Of a stretch of DNA of 64,000 nt, positions 24,955-33,171 are shown in pieces (the stretch's first letter is position 1; each line of letters opens with the position of its first letter). The DNA is taken from the NCBI RefSeq assembly GCF_900167535.1, contig NZ_FUYE01000014.1, forward strand, positions 101,933 through 165,932, read 5' to 3'. The position numbers and the translations under genes were made by a program. The notes below the pieces were generated by a model. It saw nothing but the letters and a program-made list of their open reading frames with translations, searched no databases and was not told the origin of the DNA. The stretch is from Prosthecobacter debontii. Lineage in GTDB: Bacteria > Verrucomicrobiota > Verrucomicrobiia > Verrucomicrobiales > Verrucomicrobiaceae.

Positions 24955-26766
24955 ATGCCTGTCATCACCCCAGACCAAGCTCAGTCCTCTTATGATGTGA
25001 TCATTGTCGGCTCGGGTGCAGGGGGCGGGCAGACCGCTTACACCTTAACCATGGAAGGCGTGAAGGTGCTGGTGCTGGAAGCCGGGCGCTCCTTCAATGT
25101 GCAGACCGAGACCGCTATGTTTCAACTGCCCAGTCATGCACCTCTGCGGGGTGAAAAAACACCGGATAAACAATACGGCTTCCACGATTGCTCCATCAAC
25201 AGCGGCTGGGAGATCCCGGGGGAACCCTACAGCAATGCCGGCCAGGCCGAGACGGAGCAGTTCCGCTGGTGGCGTCAGCGCATGATGGGCGGGCGCACCA
25301 ATCACTGGGGGCGGATTTCGCTCCGCAATGGTCCCTATGACTTCAAACCGCGTTCCTTGTATGGGGCCGGTTTTGACTGGCCCATCAGCTATGACGACAT
25401 CGCCCCCTACTATGACAAGGTGGAGATGCTGGTGGGCGTCTTTGGTGAAAACGAAGGCCTCGAAAACTCGCCCGATTCATCCCCCGGCGTTCTATTGCCA
25501 GCACCGAAACTGCGGGTCGGCGAGCTGTATGCGCAAAAGCACGCGCCCAAAGTGGGCATGCGTGTCGCCCACATTCACCGAGCGGTGCTGAGTGTGCCTC
25601 AAGATGCGCAGAACATTCCCCCCAAGCTGCATCCCGGGAACCTCAAGGCGCAAAAGATCTTGGCAGACTCCATGCGCACCCGAGCGCCTTGCTTCTGGGC
25701 CACGGACTGCCATCGCGGCTGCGCCATCCGCGCCAATTACGACTCGCAAAGCGTCCACCTCCGCCCCGCCCTGGAGACAGGAAATCTGGACATCATCCCC
25801 AATGCCATGGCCCGCGAGGTCACCGTCAATCCAGAAGGCAAAGCCACGGGTATAACTTACATTGATAAAACCACCGGTAAGGAGAATCATGTTCAAGGAC
25901 GCGCCGTCGTCCTCGCCGCCAGCTCCCAGGAATCCGTGCGCTTGCTGCTCAATTCCAAGTCGGCGCTCTTTCCTGATGGCTTGGCCAATTCCAGCGGCAA
26001 GGTCGGCAAATACATCACCGACTCCGTCTCCAGCAGCTTCAGCGCCCACATCCCCGCCTTCGAAGGCATGCCACTGCACAATGAAGATGGCGCCGGTGGC
26101 CCGCATGCTTATGTGCCCTGGACTCAGCATGCGCTGAATCGGAAAGGTGAGCTTGGCTTCCCTGGCGGCTATCATCTGGAGTTCACCAGTGGCCGTCAGA
26201 TGCCCTCCATGACGGTGGCCAATGGCGTGGATCAACTAGCCGGCCGCAAGGGCGTGTCGTATGGCAAGCAGTTCAAGGAAGATGCCCGCCGTTACTATGG
26301 CTGCCGCCTGGGCTTCGGAGCGCAAGGCACCATGCTGCCGAATGACCATAGCTTCTGTGAAATTGATCCCGATCTCAAAGATCAATGGGGCATTCCCGTC
26401 CTGCGCTTTCACTGGAAGTGGTCGGACTTCGAGCTCAATCAGGTGAAGCATCAACAGCAGCGGATTGGTGAACTGCTGGAAGCGCTCGGTGGCAAGTTCT
26501 CACGCCCTCCCGAGACCGATCCGCTCAAGGCCATCCGGCCTGGGGGTTCCGTCATCCATGAAGTCGGCGGCGCCATCATGGGCAGTGATCCTCAAACCTC
26601 CGTGACCAATGCCTGGAGCCAAACCTGGGACGTCAAAAACCTCTTTCTCGCGGATGGAGCCCCCTTTGCCAGCACAGCGGATAAAAACCCCACCCTCACC
26701 ATCATGGCCCTGGCCTGGCGGATGGCCGATCATCTGATGGACGAAATGAAGAAAGGCAATCTCTGA
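24955..26766 (+). CDS. GMC-family FAD-dependent oxidoreductase
   Basis: 603 aa. FAD-binding Rossmann motif DVIIVGSGAGGGQTAYTL (about 14-31) with the downstream acidic LEAGRS, the flavin-contact block MMGGRTNHWGRISLR, and the C-terminal GMC signature: HEVGGAIMG and ADKNPTLTIMALAWRMAD with the catalytic His and Asn positions. It oxidises an alcohol or sugar; no signal peptide is visible. The gene 4 bases downstream encodes a gluconate 2-dehydrogenase subunit-3 family protein with a twin-arginine-like N-terminus. Together they resemble periplasmic sugar dehydrogenases in which the small subunit carries the large one through the Tat system. The electron-accepting cytochrome is not in this pair. 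Confidence 0.9.
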   Translation: MPVITPDQAQSSYDVIIVGSGAGGGQTAYTLTMEGVKVLVLEAGRSFNVQTETAMFQLPSHAPLRGEKTPDKQYGFHDCSINSGWEIPGEPYSNAGQAETEQFRWWRQRMMGGRTNHWGRISLRNGPYDFKPRSLYGAGFDWPISYDDIAPYYDKVEMLVGVFGENEGLENSPDSSPGVLLPAPKLRVGELYAQKHAPKVGMRVAHIHRAVLSVPQDAQNIPPKLHPGNLKAQKILADSMRTRAPCFWATDCHRGCAIRANYDSQSVHLRPALETGNLDIIPNAMAREVTVNPEGKATGITYIDKTTGKENHVQGRAVVLAASSQESVRLLLNSKSALFPDGLANSSGKVGKYITDSVSSSFSAHIPAFEGMPLHNEDGAGGPHAYVPWTQHALNRKGELGFPGGYHLEFTSGRQMPSMTVANGVDQLAGRKGVSYGKQFKEDARRYYGCRLGFGAQGTMLPNDHSFCEIDPDLKDQWGIPVLRFHWKWSDFELNQVKHQQQRIGELLEALGGKFSRPPETDPLKAIRPGGSVIHEVGGAIMGSDPQTSVTNAWSQTWDVKNLFLADGAPFASTADKNPTLTIMALAWRMADHLMDEMKKGNL

Positions 26767-26770
26767 TCTC

Positions 26771-27424
26771 ATGGCCATGACCTCTCACGACTCCCCCTCT
26801 CCGACCCGCATGGACCGACGCACCGCCATTCAATGGATGCTCGCCGCATCGGCCAGTCTAACATTGAATGAAACATCCCGAGGAGCTTCCGCTGCGTTCA
26901 AAGCCACCGGCTATGGACCGGATCCCGTCATGGTGAAAATCTACAAACCGGGGGATGTCTGGCCGCTCACGCTGAGCGAAACTCAGCGACGCACCGCCAC
27001 CGCGCTTTGTGATGTGATCATCCCAGCTGATGAAACCTCCCCCAGTGCTTCCGCTGTCGGTGTGCCGGACTTCATTGATGAATGGGTCAGCTCCCCTTAT
27101 CCTGGACAGGCCGCAGATCGCAAAACGATCCTTGAAGGTCTGGACTGGATGGAAGCCGAATCTCAGAAGCGTTTTCAAACCGCTTTTGCGCAACTGAACG
27201 AGACCCAGCAACATGCCATCTGCGAGGAACTCAGTCTGGGGTCCCCAGCCAAACCTGAGCACAAAAAAGCCTCCGCCTTTTTCAAACGGTATCGTGACCT
27301 CACCGCCGGAGGCTACTACACCACCCCCGAAGGCATGAAGGACATCGGTTATCGTGGCAATGTCACCCTGGCTGCTTTTGAAGGTCCTCCCATCGAGGCC
27401 TTGAAGCACGTTGGCCTAGTCTGA
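26771..27424 (+). CDS. Gluconate 2-dehydrogenase subunit 3 family protein (Tat signal)
   Basis: 217 aa. The N-terminus carries a twin-arginine-like signal (MDRRTAIQWMLAASASLTL); translation may start at 26771 or at 26810. The mature part shows the subunit-3 pattern LSETQRRTATALCDVIIPAD, SASAVGVPDFIDEWV and the C-terminal GGYYTTPEGMKDIGYRGN. It is the small subunit of membrane- or periplasm-bound GMC dehydrogenases and often supplies the export signal. It starts 4 bases after the GMC gene, so the two are coupled. Confidence 0.88.
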   Translation: MAMTSHDSPSPTRMDRRTAIQWMLAASASLTLNETSRGASAAFKATGYGPDPVMVKIYKPGDVWPLTLSETQRRTATALCDVIIPADETSPSASAVGVPDFIDEWVSSPYPGQAADRKTILEGLDWMEAESQKRFQTAFAQLNETQQHAICEELSLGSPAKPEHKKASAFFKRYRDLTAGGYYTTPEGMKDIGYRGNVTLAAFEGPPIEALKHVGLV

Positions 27425-27453
27425 TCCAAGTCACCGAGAAAAACGAATCCGCG

Positions 27454-28911
27454 TTGATGAAAATCATCACCCTCCTTTTCATCGCAGCTCTGGTGTCTAT
27501 CGAGGGCCATGCGGTGGAAACTGGATCACCCCGGCCTAACATCATCTTCATTCTCGCCGATGACCTGGGATATGGAGATGTCCAGGCGCTGAATCCGGAG
27601 CGTGGGAAGGTGGCCACGCCACATCTGGATAAGTTGGCCTCACAGGGCATGGTCTTCACCGACGCGCACAGCGGTTCCAGTGTTTGTACCCCGACTCGTT
27701 ACGGCCTTCTCACTGGCCGATACTCCTGGCGGACTCGTTTGCAAAAAGGGGTGCTGGATGGCGGTAATGATGAGCCTCTCATCTCCGCCGAGCGACTGAC
27801 GGTGGGGCGTTTTTTACAACAACACGGCTATCAGACCGCTTGCATCGGCAAATGGCATCTGGGTTTTCAATCGGAGGCTGCCCCGCGCGCGGCCAAGTCC
27901 AAGCAGATGGGGTCGGGCGGGCTGCCTCTGGCTGCTCAAATCATCGGGGGTCCGACGACTCGGGGTTTTGACCTCTTCTGGGGCTGCTCCAATGCACGCA
28001 CGATGTCATCGGTGATTGAGGGGGATCATGTCGCAGAGATTCTCCCGCCGATTGAGATCCTGCCACGCCTCACCCAGCGAGCGGTGGAGTATCTCAGCGC
28101 ACCGCCTCAGCAGCCCTTCTTCCTCTACCTCCCGCTTACGTCTCCCCACACCCCCATCCTTCCCAGCCCGGAGTGGCAGGGCAAGAGCGGCGTCGGGGCC
28201 TATGGCGACTTTGTGATGCAGACCGATGCCTGCGTCGGTCAGATCCTAACGGCCCTGGACACGGCTCATCTGGCGGAGAACACACTCGTCATCTTCTCCT
28301 CCGACAACGGCTGCTCTCCCCAGGCTGGCACGACTGAACTGGAGAAGCAGGGGCATTATGCCAGTGCCAACTATCGCGGTTACAAATCAGACATCTGGGA
28401 TGGCGGGCACCGTGTCCCCTTCCTGGCCCGCTGGCCAGGCACCATCACTCCAGGCAGTCAGAGTCAGGCCGTGATCTGCTTGGGCGACTTCATGGCGACG
28501 GTGGCGGATCTGCTCAAGGTGGAACTCCCCGCTGAAGCAGCCCCAGACAGCATCAGTTTTCTGCCCAACCTCAAAGACCCCAGCCTTCCCGGGCGTGACG
28601 CCCTCGTGCATCACAGCATCAACGGCCAATTTGCCGTGCGCCAAGGTCGCTGGAAGCTCGATCTCTGTCCTGGCAGCGGAGGCTGGGGACACCCCACGGA
28701 CAAGGCCGCCGCTAAAAAAGCAGCTCCCTCCGTGCAGCTCTACGACATTGAGTCTGATCCGGGTGAAGAGACCAACCTCGTCTCTCAGTATCCTGAAAAA
28801 GTCACTCAACTCACGAGACTGCTGGAGACATACATCACCCAGGGCCGCAGCACACCGGGATCCCCTCAGGCAAATGACGTCGAAGTCAAGAGACCTTGGT
28901 TATCCCGATAG
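27454..28911 (+). CDS. Sulfatase (formylglycine, Cys type) 1
   Basis: 485 aa with a signal peptide (IITLLFIAALVSIEGHA). Alkaline-phosphatase-fold sulfatase: N-terminal metal site RPNIIFILADDLGYGD, active-site SVCTPTRYGLLTGRY in which the Cys becomes formylglycine, CIGKWHLGF, and VIFSSDNGCSP. The C-terminal subdomain ends with LYDIESDPGEETNLV. Substrate class (galactose-, glucosamine- or fucose-sulfate) cannot be told. It lies 29 bases after the GMC/subunit-3 pair and converges with sulfatase 2. Confidence 0.94.
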   Translation: MMKIITLLFIAALVSIEGHAVETGSPRPNIIFILADDLGYGDVQALNPERGKVATPHLDKLASQGMVFTDAHSGSSVCTPTRYGLLTGRYSWRTRLQKGVLDGGNDEPLISAERLTVGRFLQQHGYQTACIGKWHLGFQSEAAPRAAKSKQMGSGGLPLAAQIIGGPTTRGFDLFWGCSNARTMSSVIEGDHVAEILPPIEILPRLTQRAVEYLSAPPQQPFFLYLPLTSPHTPILPSPEWQGKSGVGAYGDFVMQTDACVGQILTALDTAHLAENTLVIFSSDNGCSPQAGTTELEKQGHYASANYRGYKSDIWDGGHRVPFLARWPGTITPGSQSQAVICLGDFMATVADLLKVELPAEAAPDSISFLPNLKDPSLPGRDALVHHSINGQFAVRQGRWKLDLCPGSGGWGHPTDKAAAKKAAPSVQLYDIESDPGEETNLVSQYPEKVTQLTRLLETYITQGRSTPGSPQANDVEVKRPWLSR

Positions 28912-28931
28912 TTAGGCCTGTCCCTCGTCCC

Positions 28932-30461
28932 TCACCGGCTGCGCTCAGCCGTCAGCAGTGCATCCATGCGCTGGATCATCTGCTGCATTTGCTCAGGGTG
29001 TGCGGCGCTCACGTCCTTCATCTCTGCAGGATCATCCGGCAGATAATAGAGGCTGTGCACAGGCTCCTTTTCAGGACGGGCACGCAGAGTCACCTTGGCC
29101 TGGCTCTTAGCAGGCTTCTTCAGGCGCACCAGCTTCCATTCGCCCATCCGCAGACCGAAGTTACCACTGGTGCCGTTGTCCTGCTGGAGGAGATCGGCCC
29201 GGCCTTTGGCACCGGACTCACCCAGCAGTGCTGGGAGCACGTTTTGACTGTCGAGACAGGCCTCTTCAGGCAATGTCACACCGTTGAGTGCGGCAAAGCT
29301 GGCCGCCAGATCCACCGTGCAGACCATGGCATCGGAGACAGCGGGTTGGATGCGCCCTTTCCACCGAGTGATAAAGGGGGTGCGCGTGCCGCCTTCCAAC
29401 ACACTGTATTTCCCCCCGCTGAAGGGCCCTGCCGCCTGATGCGTGCCGATCTTCTCCACCGCTCCGTCTTTGTATCCGTCATCTAAAACCGGCCCGTTAT
29501 CCGAGCAGAACACGATGAGCGTCTTCTCAGACAGGTTCAGACGGTCCAAGGTCTTCATCAGCTCCCCCACACACCAGTCGAGCTGCACGATGCTATCTCC
29601 ACGCAGGCCCAGCGAAGTATTCCCCTGAAAACGCTCATGAGGGATGCGCGGCACATGAATATCATGGCTGGCAAAGAAGAGGAAAAAGGGATCTGCCTGA
29701 TTTTGCTCGATCCAGGCATTGGACTCCTTCACCCAACGATCCGCCAGATCTTCATCCCGGAAGCGCGCCGACTCTCCTCCGGTGTAGAAACCGATCCGGC
29801 TGATGCCATTGTGAATGGTCTGGTTGTGCCCATGGCTCCAGTCCATTTTCAAAGTATCGCGATGCGAGATGCCGGTGGGATGGTCTGGAGATGGCATTTT
29901 CGTGCCGACCCAGAGCGGGTCTTTCGGATCCAGATTCAGCACACGATGATCTTGGACATACACCTGAGGCACCCGATCATTGGTGGTGGGCAGCAGAAGA
30001 CAGTGATCAAAGCCGATCTCCAGTGGTCCGGGTTTCAGCTCTCCATTCCAGTCCGGTTCAGGATCGCCTAAGCCCAGGTGCCACTTCCCGATCACCGCTG
30101 TCTTGTAGCCTTTTTGTTTCAGCAGAGAGGCCACCGTGGCCGTGCCAGGGGTGATGATGGCCGGTGCGGATGGCGGGGCAATTCCGGTGCCCTTGTGGCG
30201 AAAAGCAAACGTGCCGGTGAGGAAAGAAAAACGCGTGGGCGTGCAGGTGGAGGCTGAGCAATAACCACTGGTGAAACGCACCCCTTCGGCGGCGAGTTGG
30301 TCAATGTGCGGTGTCTTGACCGCCGTCGCCCCATAGCACCCCAGATCTCCATACCCGAGATCATCCGCCATGATGACGATGATGTTAGGCTGATCCGCGG
30401 CGGTGGCGAAAGCAGACAAGGAGACCCAAAGGCCCAGCAGGAGAGGACGTAACTTAAACAT
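28932..30461 (-). CDS. Sulfatase (formylglycine, Cys type) 2
   Basis: 509 aa from the ATG at 30461 (an in-frame ATG at 30497 adds 12 residues before the signal peptide FKLRPLLLGLWVSLSAFATA). Motifs: PNIIVIMADDLGYGDLGCYG, the maturation site STCTPTRFSFLTGTF, VIGKWHLGLGD, and IVFCSDNGP. It is divergent from sulfatase 3 with only about 94 bases between starts, so both are probably controlled from one region. The three enzymes differ enough to have different sulfated substrates. Confidence 0.94.
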   Translation of the reverse strand: MFKLRPLLLGLWVSLSAFATAADQPNIIVIMADDLGYGDLGCYGATAVKTPHIDQLAAEGVRFTSGYCSASTCTPTRFSFLTGTFAFRHKGTGIAPPSAPAIITPGTATVASLLKQKGYKTAVIGKWHLGLGDPEPDWNGELKPGPLEIGFDHCLLLPTTNDRVPQVYVQDHRVLNLDPKDPLWVGTKMPSPDHPTGISHRDTLKMDWSHGHNQTIHNGISRIGFYTGGESARFRDEDLADRWVKESNAWIEQNQADPFFLFFASHDIHVPRIPHERFQGNTSLGLRGDSIVQLDWCVGELMKTLDRLNLSEKTLIVFCSDNGPVLDDGYKDGAVEKIGTHQAAGPFSGGKYSVLEGGTRTPFITRWKGRIQPAVSDAMVCTVDLAASFAALNGVTLPEEACLDSQNVLPALLGESGAKGRADLLQQDNGTSGNFGLRMGEWKLVRLKKPAKSQAKVTLRARPEKEPVHSLYYLPDDPAEMKDVSAAHPEQMQQMIQRMDALLTAERSR

Positions 30462-30555
30462 GAGCAAATGTGGAAACGAGATAGCCAGTGGTGGCATTGC
30501 GGGGAAATTTTAACTTCGTTTGAAACGTCAACGTGTGAAACCAGCCTCTGCCACC

Positions 30556-32004
30556 ATGAAGCCGTTCTCTCTCTGGGTCCTCCTCCTTCTTTCCTGCATG
30601 CCCCTGTTGGCTCAGGAGCACAAACCCAACATCGTCATGCTCTTCATTGACGACATGGGCTGGGGAGACTTCTCCTGCTTTGGCAATGCGGATGCCCAGA
30701 CACCGAATGTGGATCGCATGGCAGCCGAGGGTATTCGCTTCTCCCAGTTTTATGTCAATGCGCCCATCTGCTCCCCTTCCCGCTGTGCTTTAACGACGGG
30801 ACAGTATCCGCAGCGCTGGCGCGTGACCTCGTTCCTCAACAACCGTGCAGACAATGAACGTCGGGGAGTCACCCAATGGCTGGATCTCTCCGCTCCGACC
30901 CTGGCTCGCCTGCTCCAGCAGAACGGCTATGCCACAGGCCATTTCGGCAAGTGGCACCTCGGGGGTCAGCGGGATGTGAATGAAGCGCCCCCCATCACCG
31001 CCTACGGCTTCGATCAATCCCTCACCAACTTTGAAGGCATGGGGCCTAAACTCCTGCCGCTCACGCTCAAACCTGGGGACAAGGAACCTGGAAAAATCTG
31101 GGAAGATGCCGAGAGCCTCGGAGAACCTGTGACGTGGATGCTGCGCTCTAAAATCACCAGCGGCTTCATTGATGCGGCCCTCCCCTTCATGGATCAGGCC
31201 CAGGCCAACGGGAAGCCCTTTTACATCAATCTCTGGCCCGACGACGTGCATAGCCCTTACTGGCCACCCGTGGATCAATGGGCCGATGGCAAACGCGGTC
31301 TCTACCTCTCCGTGCTCAAGGAGATGGACCGTCAGTTTGGCCGACTCTTTGATCACATTCGCAACTCGCCAACCCTGCGTGAAAACACCCTCGTGCTCAT
31401 CTGCTCCGATAATGGTCCCGAACCTGGGGCAGGATCCGCAGGTCCTTTCCGTGGGGCGAAGACTCGCTTGTTTGAAGGAGGCATCCGTTCACCCCTCATC
31501 GTCTGGGCACCTGGATTGATAAAAGCGGATCAGGTCGGCTCGCACAATGAAAGCTCCGTTTTCGCGGCTTTCGATCTCGTGCCTTCGCTGCTGAAGCTGG
31601 CAGGCATTGCCGTGCCGCAGAGCATCACCTTTGATGGCGAAGATATTTCCCCGGCCCTGCTGGGTGAAAAAAACGTCTCTCGCTCCGCCGTCCTCTGCTG
31701 GCGACGTCCGCCGGATCGGAAATCCTGGCCCTCCATGAGCCTGCCCGACCAACCCGACCTCGCCATCCGTGATGGAAACTGGAAGCTGCTCTGCTCTTAC
31801 CAAGGCCAGAACCCACAACTGTATGACCTCGTCAAAGATCGTGGAGAAACCACCAACCTCGCCGCCAATCATCCCGAGATCGTCGAGAAACTCGTGAAGG
31901 CCGTCACCGCCTGGCACCAGTCCATGCCCCCGGACAACGGCCCTCAACTGGCCCGCGAGCCCATGCCTCCCAAGGGGATGCGAAAGAAAAAGAAGGCGCT
32001 TTGA
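30556..32004 (+). CDS. Sulfatase (formylglycine, Cys type) 3
   Basis: 482 aa from the ATG at 30556; signal peptide FSLWVLLLLSCMPLLAQ. Motifs: KPNIVMLFIDDMGWGDFSC, maturation site PICSPSRCALTTGQYP (Cys-Ser-Pro-Ser-Arg variant), HFGKWHLGG, and LICSDNGPEPG. It ends in a lysine-rich tail (GMRKKKKAL). No dedicated formylglycine-generating enzyme is in the window; the SUMF1-like domain of the kinase at 44116 lacks the catalytic cysteines. Confidence 0.94.
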   Translation: MKPFSLWVLLLLSCMPLLAQEHKPNIVMLFIDDMGWGDFSCFGNADAQTPNVDRMAAEGIRFSQFYVNAPICSPSRCALTTGQYPQRWRVTSFLNNRADNERRGVTQWLDLSAPTLARLLQQNGYATGHFGKWHLGGQRDVNEAPPITAYGFDQSLTNFEGMGPKLLPLTLKPGDKEPGKIWEDAESLGEPVTWMLRSKITSGFIDAALPFMDQAQANGKPFYINLWPDDVHSPYWPPVDQWADGKRGLYLSVLKEMDRQFGRLFDHIRNSPTLRENTLVLICSDNGPEPGAGSAGPFRGAKTRLFEGGIRSPLIVWAPGLIKADQVGSHNESSVFAAFDLVPSLLKLAGIAVPQSITFDGEDISPALLGEKNVSRSAVLCWRRPPDRKSWPSMSLPDQPDLAIRDGNWKLLCSYQGQNPQLYDLVKDRGETTNLAANHPEIVEKLVKAVTAWHQSMPPDNGPQLAREPMPPKGMRKKKKAL

Positions 32005-32153
32005 GGGTAAAGCTCATCTCAGCCTCATAGCCTCTACCCACACGAAGCTCTTCATCAGATGATTCCATCTGGCAGCATCTAAAATCAGCCTCCATGAAGT
32101 CTTCCCACCTAACAGCTAGAGGCTTGAAACCCGTCCCAAAACTCAGACGAGAA

Positions 32154-32199
32154 AAAGTTTCCAAGTTTCCACCCCTAGACACGGAAACTTGGAAACTTT
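32154..32199 (+). repeat. Octamer hairpin H1 (AAGTTTCC type)
   Basis: AAGTTTCC in tandem, 12-base loop ACCCCTAGACAC, then GGAAACTT in tandem: a 17-bp perfect stem (32154-32170 with 32183-32199). First of four related hairpins around the DUF4375 gene. The sequence after it (CTTCTT-x-GACT-x-GATG) is also found after H3. Confidence 0.9.
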
Positions 32200-32290
32200 C
32201 TTGTCTGTCTTCTTGGACTGGATGGACAAAACTTTTCGGGATTAACAATGAGTGTGTTTTAACCCTTTCATTCATTCGAGGCCTTCAAAA

Positions 32291-32340
32291 AAAATGTTTC
32301 CATGTTTCCACCCCTAAATGTGGAAACATGGAAACATTTT
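32291..32340 (+). repeat. Octamer hairpin H2 (ATGTTTCC type)
   Basis: ATGTTTCC in tandem, loop ACCCCTAAATGT, GGAAACAT in tandem, with flanking A and T runs extending the stem to about 19 bp. It differs from H1 at the second octamer base in all four octamers at once, so pairing is preserved. It ends 8 bases before the DUF4375 stop codon, and its A/T flanks would let it act as a terminator for either strand. Confidence 0.9.
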
Positions 32341-32348
32341 GAGAATAC

Positions 32349-32828
32349 TCATTGGTAACCGTCTTTGCCCTCTCTGACCTCTTTCGATAAGACCTCGGTC
32401 AGTTTGGGCCTTGTGGCGTAGAAGCATCTGTCTTGCTGATCGAAGCGGTCCGCTCTGGATGCCTGATCATACGCCTCATAGCTCGCACCTTGAGCGATGT
32501 CGTAAAGGTCAGGGCGATAAAGCCGAAGAGCTTCATCATAGTTTCTCTCGAAAGCCTCCGCGCGATAATATTTCAACCCCTCCGCCACCAAATCTCGGTA
32601 AACGCCTTGAGTGTTCCAGAAGTATTGATGATGCCCCCCATTGTTCACCTCATTATAGTAGGCCACGAGAGGAGCAATGTAGCGCCAAGGCTGTGGCAGG
32701 GCTTGCAAACGCTCAGCAGACTCTGGGGTATCATCCACATTGACAGACTCCGCGATACGATCCGCTAGCTTGAAAATGAAATACGGATCTTCAAGATCGA
32801 GCCCTTGAATTGAAAGTATCGGAATCAT
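32349..32828 (-). CDS. DUF4375 / DMP19-like small protein
   Basis: 159 aa from the ATG at 32828. A longer frame reaches 32984, but its first 50 codons are hairpin H3 read as protein and are rejected. The domain hallmark is YYNEVNNGGHHQYFWNTQG near residue 55, the NGG-x-QYF core of DUF4375, followed by helices (VAEGLKYYRAEAFERNYDEA). DMP19 of Neisseria, in this family, mimics DNA and inhibits a repressor; whether this protein does so is unknown. The gene is alone and enclosed by hairpins H1/H2 downstream and H3/H4 upstream, like a cassette. Confidence 0.8.
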   Translation of the reverse strand: MIPILSIQGLDLEDPYFIFKLADRIAESVNVDDTPESAERLQALPQPWRYIAPLVAYYNEVNNGGHHQYFWNTQGVYRDLVAEGLKYYRAEAFERNYDEALRLYRPDLYDIAQGASYEAYDQASRADRFDQQDRCFYATRPKLTEVLSKEVREGKDGYQ

Positions 32829-32901
32829 GATCTGTTTAGTTTGGCTCTCAATTTTGGATAGTTGAACTACGAAAGCCCTTCCTAGATTTCCACCTTCTCC
32901 A

Positions 32902-32947
32902 AAAGTTTCCAAGTTTCCGTGTCTAGGGGTGGAAACTTGGAAACTTT
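32902..32947 (-). repeat. Octamer hairpin H3 (AAGTTTCC type, loop inverted)
   Basis: Stem identical to H1 (32902-32918 with 32931-32947), but the loop GTGTCTAGGGGT is the reverse complement of the H1 loop, while the sequence after the stem is collinear with that after H1. The loop alone appears flipped. It lies in the upstream region of the DUF4375 gene. Confidence 0.9.
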
Positions 32948-32994
32948 CTTCACCGACTTCTTCGACTCGATGAACGAGATTCAAGCCCTGACCA

Positions 32995-33044
32995 AAAATG
33001 TTTCCATGTTTCCGTGTCTAGGCATGGAAACATGGAAACATTTT
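32995..33044 (-). repeat. Octamer hairpin H4 (ATGTTTCC type)
   Basis: ATGTTTCC twice, loop GTGTCTAGGCAT, GGAAACAT twice, with A/T flanks as in H2. The loop is in the H3 orientation. Module H3-H4 (143 bases) repeats the order of module H1-H2 (187 bases). It is followed, after about 130 bases, by the asnS start; no separate asnS promoter could be assigned. Confidence 0.9.
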
Positions 33045-33171
33045 GAACGGCACTTGTCTGGCGTCTTGGCCCCTGGGTATCGATACGATGATACAGTCGC
33101 GATGAGGATTTTGCGCGAATCTTCCCCCTTCATCCATTTGCTCGCCGCATTTCTCCCATCCATGATGCAGC

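Noticed and set aside
32154..33044. CRISPR-like array
   Set aside because: There are only four palindromes with unequal spacing, a gene in the middle and no cas genes.
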